From positions 9,964,565 through 10,028,564 of the forward strand of contig CM060113.1 in assembly GCA_030522415.1 (NCBI GenBank): DNA of 64,000 nt. The letters are read 5' to 3'. The notes beneath the pieces were generated by a model. It was not told the origin of the DNA. It saw nothing but the letters and a program-made list of their open reading frames with translations, and made no database searches. Of this stretch, positions 25,083 through 34,439 are shown one piece after another. The translations under genes were made by a program, and so were the position numbers. Origin of the DNA: Channallabes apus (Eukaryota; Chordata; Actinopteri; Siluriformes; Clariidae). The stretch's first letter is position 1. Each line of letters opens with the position of its first letter.

Positions 25083-25085
<3 letters not shown>
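24963..25085 (-). mobile_element. 3' fragment of a Mermaid-like SINE
   Basis: Reads CTTCTATACCGCTTTATAAT, CCAGGAGACTCAGGGCACGA and GTACACCCTGGACAGCGTGC, as at 19572-19699. It abuts the CA tract at 25086. Confidence 0.75.

Positions 25086-25153
<68 letters not shown>
25086..25153. repeat. (CA)n microsatellite
   Basis: About 68 bp of CA repeats next to a truncated SINE. Confidence 0.95.
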
Positions 25154-25155
<2 letters not shown>

Positions 25156-26059
25156 TGGTCAATTTGGGAATAAAAGCTTATTTATAAGAAATAAATATGA
25201 ATAAAAAAGAAATACAGTAGAAAATAAAATTAAATAAAAAATAAAAATTTGCTAGGTAAAAAAATAGTTAAAATATTCTGTACAAATAAAAAAATATATA
25301 TTATGTGCAATAGAAATATAGATAATAGAAATATAAATAAAGAAAAATGACTGGGGGCTGGTGTGCAAATATGCATGAAAGTGACTTATTATTAAAGTGA
25401 CTTGTGTGCATGATCCAAGAATGAAACATATATATGAAGTGTGCATGAATGTGTCCCAAAGTGTCCATGAGCATCCAGGATGAGTGCAAGAGCCATTGGC
25501 ATGATTGTGGATGTTTTCAAAATGGTATTAGTACTGTCTGGTGTTGTGGTTGAGAGACCTTATCACCTGCAGGAAGAAGCTCCACCTCACTCTCTTTGTG
25601 TTACCCTTTCACAGAGCGGAATCGCTTTCCAGACCGCAACAGAGAGAACAGTCCATTGCTGTGATGGCTGAGGTTCTTCACGATCTTCCTGGCTTTGGTC
25701 CAGCACTGCTTGCTGTAGATTATTGAGTGCAGGTCAGGGATGCCGAAGTGGATGATGGGCTCAGCTGATCGCACCACACTCTATAGATCTTGTCTGTTCT
25801 GCATGGTGCTGTTCCCAAACCAGGTTGTGATGTTTCCCGTCAGGATGCTCTCTATGGTGCAGGAGAAAAAGTTCCTGAGCACCTTGGAGGGGCAGTCTAA
25901 AGTCTCTCAAGCGCTTGAGGTGGTAGAGATGCTGCCGGGCCTTTTTCACCACGGTGTTGTGACAAGACCATGACAGGTCCTGCGTGATGTACTGTAGGCC
26001 TTGAGACCACAAGTACTGTGTCTCATCTGCTCAAGATCCACAAGGACATGATTTCCCAG

Positions 26060-26170
26060 GGTTGTTATGGAAGAGTTTGAGTGGCTTGCACAGAGGCATG
26101 ACCTTAACCCCACTGAATGTTCAAGAGTATGAACTGGAACACCTACTGAGCATCAGCAATGTATTATTTT
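26060..26170 (+). pseudogene. Possible Tc1 transposase C-terminal scrap
   Basis: Translation gives FEWLAQRHDLNPTE, resembling the WPAQSPDLNPIE motif around the third catalytic residue of Tc1 enzymes. Nothing else of the element is recognised. Confidence 0.4.
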
Positions 26171-26291
26171 ATTCTAGGGAACTTAATTTTGGAATGTAAA
26201 TATGTGGTTGGACTAGTCAGTTTTGCTAGGCCATGAGGAGAGCATACTTGTTTAGCAGATATGTTCATTCAAGTTGTTCCTTATTTACATA

Positions 26292-26667
26292 CAGTGGAAC
26301 CTTGGATTACGAGTAACGCGGTTTACGAGTGTTCCGCAAGACGAGCAAAGATTTTAAATAAATGTTGACTTGAAAAACGAGCATTGTCTTGGTTTACGAC
26401 CACAGAGTATCATGTATCACGCATGCGTTTCTTGTTTTGACACTGAGCGTCACGTCATCACAACTGAACCAACGGTTTTTTTGTAGGTAATCGTCTCCCC
26501 TGCTGGTTGAATACACACACACACACACACACACGCACACACACGCACACACACGCACACACACGCACACACACGCACACACACACACACACACACAAAC
26601 TCTGTAGGTAGGTAATCGTCTCCCCTGCAGGATCTTATTGTTTGCAGAGTTTTTGTGTAAGGCAGAG

Positions 26668-26725
<58 letters not shown>

Positions 26726-27000
26726 TGTGTGTGTTGGTGTAAGTGAATGAGAGGCACACACACACACACACACACAGTCTCTCGGCTTTACAGCCCCCAC
26801 CCCCCTCCACCCGGCTTCAAACACACAGAGACTTCACTCTTTCGCGATTCAACGGTAAGGTGCTGTTTAATTTGTTGTTGTTGTTTTACTTTACAGCAGT
26901 GATTCATTAGTATGTGCTGACGCAAGTGTGACTAGCGATGTTCCTTGCAAATTTTTAAACGGTTAATTTTTAAACAGTTTTAAAAACAGTCTCTCCGGTA

Positions 27001-27054
<54 letters not shown>

Positions 27055-27343
27055 ACACATTGCACACACATTGCACACACACACAAACACACAGCGCCTG
27101 AGTGCACAAACGGAAACACTTATCTGTCGGGATTTATCTTTACTTTTTTTTAAAGGTATAGTGAAAGTTAATTTGTTTTATTTTCGCTTTATATTTTGTG
27201 TTAATTATTTTTATGTATTTATTTTTTTGGGCTGTAGAACGAATAATTTGAGTTCCCCATTTTTTCCTAATTTGGTTTACGAGTGTTTTGGAATACGAGC
27301 CCGCTTCCGGAACGAATTATGATCGCAATTCGAGGTTACACTG
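26292..27343 (+). mobile_element. Non-autonomous TIR element (CAGTGGAACC family) with microsatellite interior
   Basis: The left end is CAGTGGAACCTTGGATTACG and the right end TTCGAGGTTACACTG, each flanked by TA. The subterminal motif GGTTTACGAGTGTT is found near both ends. The interior is dominated by CA/GT arrays (26511-26597, 26669-26745, 26757-26777, 27003-27051) and repeats of TAGGTAATCGTCTCCCCTGC, and has no transposase. Related copies: 10480-11051 and 44353-44935. TA duplication points to Tc1/mariner-type mobilisation. Confidence 0.75.
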
Positions 27344-28604
27344 TACTTTTAATTATCTTTATAGGGGTCAGGTTAGACAGTTATGGAAAATTGTAGGTAA
27401 AACGTTTTGAAAACTGGTATGGACAATTCTGATGAAAATCTTTTTTCATCTTGATTGTTAATAGTGACATTGAACAGGCTTTTGCAGAACACCAGGCATA
27501 TGTGTAATGTTTTTTGTTAAGGTGTATGAAAAGTTATAAAAATATACTTTTTAAGGAAAGAGTAGCTTGTAGAAGGTATGTTTTACAACTTATGTTAATG
27601 GTAAGAAGTAAATGGTTAAGCCCTCAAACAAAAGAACAAAGTTGTCAGAAGAAGAGGATGAATGCATATTGATCTTGAACAAAAAATACACCTTATACAT
27701 TATGTAACCTACAGTAACTGTTCTCTTTCTCTCTCTCTCACTCTCTCTCTTCCTGGTGTGCTTCTATTAATATTGTTTACAGGCTAATTTTGTTATTAAT
27801 ATGAAATGTTTTTGCATATTTGCCCATCTCCACAACCATATGCTAAATACAAGTGGTAGTGACCGAAGGTATGTATGTAAAGAGAGTCTACATTTATTTC
27901 AACCCTGGCAATGGAAACTTCTATCTGCTTGAAATTACTATTAATGCTTTAAACTGGAATTAATCTGCATTCACAATCTTTAAAGATGTTGAGTGTGTCT
28001 GTCTGCTTGTATTTGAGAGTGCGAAACAGATGTGCCATATTAATGCAGGAAAGGAAGCCATAACTGAGTTGGCCATAAATATTTATATCTCATTGGCCTT
28101 GTATTTGACTAATGAGGTGCTACATGACTGGTAGAAGAGCAATTACAGAACACTCCGTGGGAGAAAAGGGAATTACATGTATGCACCGTTGGTCATAAAT
28201 ATCCGATATTTAGGGGTCATGACATAATGTATTGATGTTAAGTGTGGATTTATAGCAGTATGTCTAGATCTAGTATAGATCTGTATGTCTTTTCTTTCTA
28301 CATGTCATTTGTTTTGCTTTTTTTTTTTATTTACTTTAAAAAAAAAATTATAATTTATCCTACGCATATGAAGCACACTCCTGCACCGTTCAGCTGTAAT
28401 CTCTATTCATTCCATGGTCCTTTTTCTGAAGTTTTCTTTGGTGATTAATACAGTATCTATCCATCTATCTATATGCTACTACCACTACTTCTATTACTAA
28501 TAATAATACAAATAAAAGAAGATGAAAAAGAAGTTTTTAGCACAAGGTTTATGAGGTCATCTCCCTAGGGGCCAGAGCTGCCCCAGGGGCACAAGGGGAA
28601 CCTA
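27344..28604. other. No gene seen
   Basis: AT-rich unique-looking DNA with a CT tract near 27727-27750 and a short TATC tract near 28456-28472. Confidence 0.5.
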
Positions 28605-28612
28605 CACAATAC

Positions 28613-29112
28613 CAGAGGTGTCAAGTAACGAAGTACAAATACTTCGTTACCTTACTTAAGTAGAAATTTTGAGTATCTATACTTTACTGGAGTAATTATT
28701 TTTCAGCCGACTTTTTACTTCTACTCCTTACATTTTTAAGCAATTATCTGTACTTTCTACTCCTTACTTTTTAAAAACAGCCTCGTTACTCTATTTTTAT
28801 GATCAGAACGCGCAACCCCTCCGGTCGCATGATAAGAACGCGCACAACGCCCCACCCCCCGTCACATGATCACAACGCGCACAATGCCCCCCCCGTTGCA
28901 TGATCAGAAAGCGAGACCTTAATGCTTTTGTCGCCCCTCACGGTACTTTTACTTTTATACTTTAAGTAGTTTTGAAACCAGTACTTTTAAACTTTTACTT
29001 AAGTAAAAAGCTTGGGTTGATACTTCAACTTCTAAAGAAGGATTTTTTGAACCCTAGTATCTACTGTATACTTCTACTCAAGTAATGAATGTGAATACTT
29101 TTGACACCACTT
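28613..29112. mobile_element. Tol2-like hAT MITE
   Basis: The left end CAGAGGTGTCAA and the right end TTGACACCACTT form inverted repeats matching at 10 of 12 positions. The element is flanked by a perfect 8-bp duplication CACAATAC (28605-28612 and 29113-29120), the hAT signature. Subterminal sequence rich in ACTTTACTTAAGTA-type words is the known style of Tol2-related ends. The 500-bp interior has no frame and holds GC-rich direct repeats (GATCAGAACGCGCA and similar) near 28800-28910. Confidence 0.92.
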
Positions 29113-29120
29113 CACAATAC

Positions 29121-30044
29121 TGAGCATAATTGTAATGTTATGGTTGATTCGTGTATGTTTATTGCAATTAAAATCCAAATAAAAATATACTCTTTTTACT
29201 GTATTATATATTGATAAAAAGTAAATCTTACTATAATTACAATAAAAACGACAGCTCCAATTTTAATAAGGAAAAAAATGTTAACCATATGTCAAAACAT
29301 GGAAAAGAAAGTGCTTCCATTTTAACCAGCAGCTGTCCATCATACAGTATGAAGAATTATTGGTTCTGCAACTGAGCACACGCAACACGGAAGCTCATGG
29401 TCTTCTCCAAGTCATCCTTATTGCTCATTGACTGGCCATCATTGGATAGTGGTCTCAATGTCTACAGCAGTGTCTGAATGATTTTTCTGCCTCAGTAAAA
29501 ACTGAAAATGAATCGAGCTCAGCCTCTGTGAGCTGGCACCGGATAGGGATGTGCAACCCGTGGAACGGAAGGCACTCCTTCACACTGGGCTGGTCATATC
29601 AGAATGACAAGATAGTGAAAATTTTGAAGATTTTTTAGTTGTTATTGCATATAATAAAGTGTCCAATTTCCCCAATATTTTATCTTTGCATACTTTGCAG
29701 CATCTTACTGTAACTAAACAATGGCCTTTTTTTTTTTATTTATAAGCAGCACTAATTGTCACATACACTAATCAGCCATAAAATCAACATTACAAAACAT
29801 TAACATTGATTATCAAATATATATTAGTAAATTGGTGACAAGATCACAGGGACCCATGGCTAAACCATGCCCGCGGGAAGCCAATATGTCACTGTGAATT
29901 TAGCATTTTTATATGACTGATGTCACTTTAGTTTGATGTTAATATAGACATAATGCAATAATCCTTTACATAAAAAATATATATGAGGCAATATATTGTA
30001 AATTATAACGCAATACACTAAATAATACATTTCCATATACAGTA
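29121..30044. other. No gene; one transposon-end scrap
   Basis: AT-rich DNA. At 29766-29780 ACTAATCAGCCATAA resembles the inverted end of the element relic at 11930-12176. Confidence 0.4.
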
Positions 30045-30214
30045 CACAGTGGGGCAAAAGAGTATATAGTCAGTTCTCCCAGTTAAAAATATGAGAGAGG
30101 CCTATAATTTTCATCATAGGTATACCTCAACTATGAGAGACAAAATAATAAAAAAAAAATCCAGAAAATCGCATTGTAGAATTTATTTGCAAATTATGGT
30201 GGAAAATAAGTATT
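30045..30214. mobile_element. Tc1-like terminal fragment
   Basis: Reads CAGTGGGGCAAAAGAGTATA, ATGAGAGAGGCC and AAATTATGGTGGAAAATAAG, which I recognise as the terminal repeat of a common fish Tc1 family. The open frame across it is fortuitous. Confidence 0.65.
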
Positions 30215-30697
30215 TGAGGAAATATCAGAGGAAACATCGTGAGAAGAGAACACAGTTTGTTGAGAAGACAAACGTTTGGCAGGCGTGTGGAAAAGGTAAG
30301 CAGGAATTAATTCCCATCTCTCTAAATAAAAACGAAATACTGAACATAAATGTCACCTGTTTAGCGATGTTTAGTCACGTTATTTTGGTTTAAGCTATTT
30401 CTTGTATTTTTAATCACAATTAAAATACCGACAGTTATATGCGCGTGTTTAATCTCCGGTTCTGGTTTCTGTCTGTTCTCATGAGTTGTTAAACGGGAGG
30501 AACAAAGTATAAATATTGTTCATTTGCTAAATTAAGTATCATGAATTTTAATTGAGTATCTATCTCTATATTTTTTCACAGCATTTTGTGACTGAAAAGT
30601 GTCCTGTCTTCCAGAGTTTCCGGACCAACCGTATCTAACGGTCATATTTAAAAGTCATAGCATACAGTTATAAAGTACAAAACATTTCTGTTGGTGT
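30215..30697. other. No gene seen; possible exon relic
   Basis: 30215-30294 reads RKYQRKHREKRTQFVEKTN in one frame and ends at a GGTAAG donor-like site. It is not recognised and no partner exon is proven. Confidence 0.3.
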
Positions 30698-31005
30698 TGT
30701 CACGACTGCGTCGGGTGTGTGTGCGTGGTTTGAATGCAGGAGGTGAGCTGACGGTTCAATAAAGTCTTTATTTTCACTTAGAACATAAAACTAAACCCAA
30801 CAACACAAACCTAATTAAAGCAACAAAAGCTAGACGCCTGACTGATACAAAATACAAAATAAATCTAATTAACCTTCCTCGGTTCAGGTGAACTTCTACG
30901 TCACCTGACCGAGGTGCCTCTTGGGAACTAGAGGTCAAATTAACGAAAACTGCAAACAAAGAAAACTAATGGCCGTTTGGTGCCCTCTAGGGGTTAACCC
31001 TTACA
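30698..31005 (-). repeat. 3' LTR of the non-autonomous element
   Basis: About 308 bp, similar throughout to the other LTR, but lacking about 24 bp that include the TATA-like motif present in the 5' LTR. AATAAA-type signals occur in a short palindromic stretch (AATAAAGTCTTTATTTT). Confidence 0.85.
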
Positions 31006-31059
31006 GTACCCTCCCCCTAAAAAAATGCTCCTCTGGAGCATCACCGGAGGTCCCGGACT

Positions 31060-31939
31060 CCCACCCCAATGTTCCACCTTCTTCCTCCCGTCCTGGAGGC
31101 TGGGTTACGGAGCTGGAGACGTGCTCGGCGGCTGCGGAGCTGGAGACGTGTTCGGCGGCAGCGGCGTCAATGCGAGGTTCGGTGACGGCGGTGCTGGAGC
31201 GGAGCTCGGTGCCGGCACGTCGTCCTCGAAGCCGGGAGGCGGCGGCAGAGCGGATGCGAGGTTTGGCGGCTGCTGAAGAGCTGGCGCACTGTCCGTGGCG
31301 GAGGTGGAGGAAACGCGTCCTCGTCGCCGTGCAGCAGCGGCGCGTAGTCCTCCACGCTGAGCAGGGGTGGCGGAGGTGGAGGAAACGCGTCCTCGTCCCC
31401 GTGCAGCAGCGGCGCGTAGTCCACCACGCAGGTCACAGGCAGTGGAGGAATGGGGAGCGCGTCATCCGGATCCAAGAGAGGGAGAACTTCCGGGACTACA
31501 GCCTGGCTCTCCCGAACCTGGACGAGCAACTGTTGGAGCTGCAGCACCTGCTCCCGCAGGTCTCAGATGCGCTCCTCGTTGTGCTCCGCCCACTGCCTGT
31601 AGCTCTTTCCCGTCTCTCTCCCTCGGTTGCTACACCTCTAAATGGTGTGCGCCAGATGGCGAGCTTGCAGCCTTCCCAGCTCTGTCTCGCCATTCTCTCT
31701 CTTTCCGTCATGCTGGCCTCCCGTGAGTCTGCCGGCTCGGTGAGACTACAGCCTTCCCAGCTCTGCCGGAGCTCTGTCTCACCGTACTCCTTGCTGTCCT
31801 CCAGCAAGTCCTCCTGCTCTTCCAGCAAGCTGTACTCCCAGCTCTGATACATCTCACTCTCGCTGTCCTCCAGCCAGTCTGCCAGCGAGATCGTAGTAGT
31901 GCCCCCCCAAAAATATTTTAGGGGGAAATCCTCCGCCAT
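31060..31939 (-). CDS. Unrecognised acidic/proline-rich Gag-like protein, probably frameshifted
   Basis: ATG at 31939, 24 bp inside the 5' LTR, begins MAEDFPLKYFWGGTTT. The first 100 residues are acidic (Glu/Asp/Ser/Trp-rich) with repeats of QSWE (QSWEYS, QSWEGC twice). The frame stays open to 31496. Better protein quality then moves to an overlapping frame: a coiled-coil-like LREQVLQLQQLLVQVRES, followed by two copies of VDYAPLLHGDEDAF or VEDYAPLLHGDEDAF, each followed by a polyproline run (31300-31440). A third frame toward the 3' end is also Pro-rich. Low-complexity acidic, coiled-coil and proline segments would suit a structural Gag-like protein, but no capsid motif or zinc knuckle is visible. 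Function is inference. Confidence 0.5.
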
Positions 31940-31962
31940 GCCTTTTAAACGGTCTAGCTTTC

Positions 31963-32280
31963 TGTCACGATCCTTGGGTGTGTGTGCGTGGCATGAATGC
32001 AGGAGGCGAGCTGACGGTTCAATAAAGTCTTTCTTTTCACTTAGAACATAAAACTAAACCCAACAACACAAACCTAATTAAAGCAATAAAAGCTAGACGC
32101 CTGACTGAGCTTCAGTCAGGCTATTTATACAAAATAAATCTAATTAACCTTTCTCGGTTCAGGTGAACTTCTACGTCACCTGACCAAGGTGCCTCTTGGG
32201 AACTAGAGTTCAAATGAACAAAAACTACAAACAAACAAAACTAATGGGCGTTTGGCACCCTCTAGGGGTTAACCCTTACC
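31963..32280 (-). repeat. 5' LTR of the non-autonomous element
   Basis: About 318 bp. On the minus strand it contains GTATAAATAGCC, a good TATA box, upstream of AATAAAGAC-type polyadenylation sequence. Its terminal base (C at 32280) departs from the usual terminal CA. Confidence 0.85.
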
Positions 32281-32285
32281 GGTGT

Positions 32286-32559
32286 TTAAATTTTTTTTGT
32301 CTATAATTAATACTTATTTGCGGTGTTTTATGTTTTGTACATCTTTTCAAATTGACACATTTGATAAATTAATCAAATGTTTGCTTGTTATTAAATGTAT
32401 TTTTTATAAAAATAAACAAATCTTTATTATTAGTTGAGAGTGTGGTTTATTTATTTATTATCATATTTCATCATTGTAATATGCATTAGGAATCATTATT
32501 GACGTGCCGAGGATATTTAATTAAAATAATGGGAGGGGGGTGTTTTAATAAAACGACAT
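32286..32559. other. No gene seen
   Basis: AT-rich DNA without recognisable structure. Confidence 0.5.
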
Positions 32560-32882
32560 CTATCCAACATGAATCAGACATTTGGCAGATGTATGAACAT
32601 CTGATTAACATCGTCTAAAGAGCGGATCAGGGACATTTTAATTAATTTATCAAATTCAAATTTTATTTATCACATACACAGTCATACACAGTATAATATG
32701 CAGTGAAATGCTTACACGACCGCCAGTGACCTTACATCTTAAATACGTAGGCTAAGCGTCATTCTAACATCTGGCACGGACGTCTCGGCGACATCTGCAA
32801 AGATGAGAAAACGCCCTCTGCCAGATGAAATACCATAGATGACGTCGCATAGACGTCTCCATGATGTGTGTGTGCTATCTGG
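32560..32882. mobile_element. Transposon end with TGCTATCTGG terminus
   Basis: The block contains repeated ACATCTG, AGACGTCT and CAGATG words and ends GTGTGTGCTATCTGG, the same terminal decamer as the right edge of the 2308-9699 segment. The matching left end is not in the window. A LINE 3' tail (32651-32734) has inserted into it. Confidence 0.45.
32651..32734 (-). mobile_element. LINE copy reduced to its 3' tail
   Basis: An 84-bp match to the inverted 3' terminus of the LINE at 46567-49970 (CAAATTCAAATTTTATTTAT, GTGAAATGCTTACACGACCG). It is an extreme 5' truncation typical of target-primed reverse transcription. Confidence 0.8.
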
Positions 32883-33911
32883 ATATTGTGAATACAGACA
32901 AAAAATATTATTAAAAAATATTATATTTATACTTTTTAAAAAATATATTTTAACGTTTTATTGAAACATTATTGAAACATATTTAATACTAAATTTATTA
33001 AAATTAAACTGACAAATGGCAAACTTACTTATAAAGAACTAAAATAGAATATACAGAATTTTTTTTATCAAGATGTGAAGCAGTGAAATAAGGTTTGTGT
33101 TCAGTGATTTCTGAACACACTTCAGAATATTATATCCTCTCATTTACTGTAAGGCCAAACCTATTTTTGATTATACATTTATGACTAAATGTTCAACATT
33201 TTCTCATGGCCAACGCAATTAAGCCTACAGTACATGTAGATCCTAATAAAGACATAATTTCCCACACATTTTCTAAGACTGCAAATGTTTAAGTTGCCAA
33301 TGTGTTAGAAAAATGTGCAGGGCATCACCAGGCTTTCGTACTCTTTACCAAGCATCATTCATCCAGACATTTAGGGGGTGGTAGCTCACCTCCTGTTTTT
33401 CCTGCCGCAAATAAAAATTAAGGAGACCAAGCAGTCAGTGAAGGTGATTTTTGCACCAAATTTAAAATTAAGCACGTAGTTATTATTGACAAGGTACGGT
33501 GGCTGAGACGTAAATAACAAAACTGAAAACAAAATAAAAAAAAATTACAAAATTAAAACAAAACAACAAAACTGAAAACTAATTAACAAATTCAAAATCA
33601 AAATGACAAAACCGAAAACAAAATAACAAAACCAAATACAATATAACTAATCAGAAAACAGAATAACATATCCAGAAACAAAATACCAATTGAGAAAACA
33701 CAACACAAATTCACTCAAACTGGAAAAGGTAGGTATAGGTCACAAATTAAATACTTATTGCTGAATGGATGAGACATCTGTCACTCAAGACATACAAGAA
33801 GTATTATCAAGTGAAGTCAGAATAATTTTTAAAGGACATTTAACACAACTTAGGTGACCAAAGTGCTGGATAATCCTAAAATACTGAAATCCTTAAATAA
33901 TTATTTTTTTA
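32883..33911. other. No gene; degenerate A-rich tandem words
   Basis: 33515-33720 is built from diverged units like AACAAAACTGAAAACAAAAT. Such blocks occur in fish DNA-transposon relics, but no ends are visible. Confidence 0.45.
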
Positions 33912-34330
33912 GTCCAAGTACTGGAGAAACAGATACATCTTGAGTCGTCATTTAAAGATCGTCAAAGTCTCTGCTGTACGGACATCTAGAGGAAGTTTGT
34001 TCCACCACCTAAGTGCCAGAACAGAAAAGAGTCTGGATGAATGCCGCCCTCGATCCCTGAGAGAAGGTGGGATGGGCGAGTAGTGCTGGAGGATCGGAGA
34101 GAACGTGGTGCAGTGCGTGGTGTGATTAGGGCAGAGAGGTGAGTGGGTGCTGGGCCATTTTTAGCTTTGTAGGCAAGCATCAGCATTTTGAATTTGATGC
34201 GGGCAGCTACAGGAAGCCAGTGCAGGGAGCAGAGGACTGGGGTGGTGTGGGAGAACTTTGGAAGGTTAAAAACAAGACTTGCTGATGCATTCTAGATCAG
34301 TTGCAGAGGACAAATCATTGACAGAGGCAA
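33912..34330 (-). pseudogene. L2-like LINE, C-terminal fragment
   Basis: On the minus strand it reads SLHWLPVAARIKFKMLMLAY, KAKNGPAPTHLSALITPRTA and PRSLRSSSTTR, then decays. This is the C-terminal signature of fish L2-type ORF2 proteins, of a subfamily different from the element at 13860-19011. It lies directly upstream of the DIRS relic. Confidence 0.75.
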
Positions 34331-34439
34331 GCCTGCCAGGAGTGAGTTGCAGTAGTCCAGTCTTGAAATAACAAGGGACTGAACAAGCACCTGATTAGCC
34401 TGTGAAGAAAGAAATGGGCGGATTCTTCTGATATTGTAA

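Larger units (their letters stand above)
24868..26012 (-). mobile_element. Rex1/CR1-group LINE 3' fragment, interrupted
   Basis: The 3' tail is at 24868-24956 (TTTGTCACATACACAGTCAT, then GTGAAATGCTTA), matching in inverse the tail at 49890-49970. The C-terminal coding part at 25480-26012 reads, on the minus strand, phrases equivalent to QDLSWSCH, KARQ.LYHLKRLRDF and SGKR-like blocks, matching 49130-49560. A SINE fragment, a CA tract and about 300 bp of AT-rich DNA separate the two parts. Frameshifts are present. Confidence 0.8.
30698..32280 (-). mobile_element. Complete non-autonomous LTR retrotransposon
   Basis: Two similar direct repeats (30698-31005 and 31963-32280) start TGTCACGA and end TTAACCCTTAC(A/C), with GGTGT immediately outside both (30693-30697 and 32281-32285), a perfect 5-bp target duplication. 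On the minus strand a polypurine tract (AGGGGGAGGGTAC) abuts the 3' LTR, so the element runs right to left. The 950-bp interior has one coding region and no protease, RT, RNase H or integrase, so it must be mobilised in trans, probably by a Ty3/Gypsy-type relative. No clear tRNA primer site was identified after the 5' LTR. Confidence 0.88.

Noticed and set aside
26394..26824. Long minus-strand frames rich in Cys-Val and His-Thr
   Set aside because: They are translations of CA/GT microsatellites, not genes. The same applies to 10458-10775, 24840-25187 and 27005-27322.
30091..30393. 100-codon open frame on the plus strand
   Set aside because: Its first half is a Tc1 terminal repeat (30045-30214), so the frame is fortuitous.
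31921..31962. Primer-binding site after the 5' LTR of the 1.58-kb element
   Set aside because: The 24 bp between LTR and ATG show no clear match to a tRNA 3' end that I can recognise.
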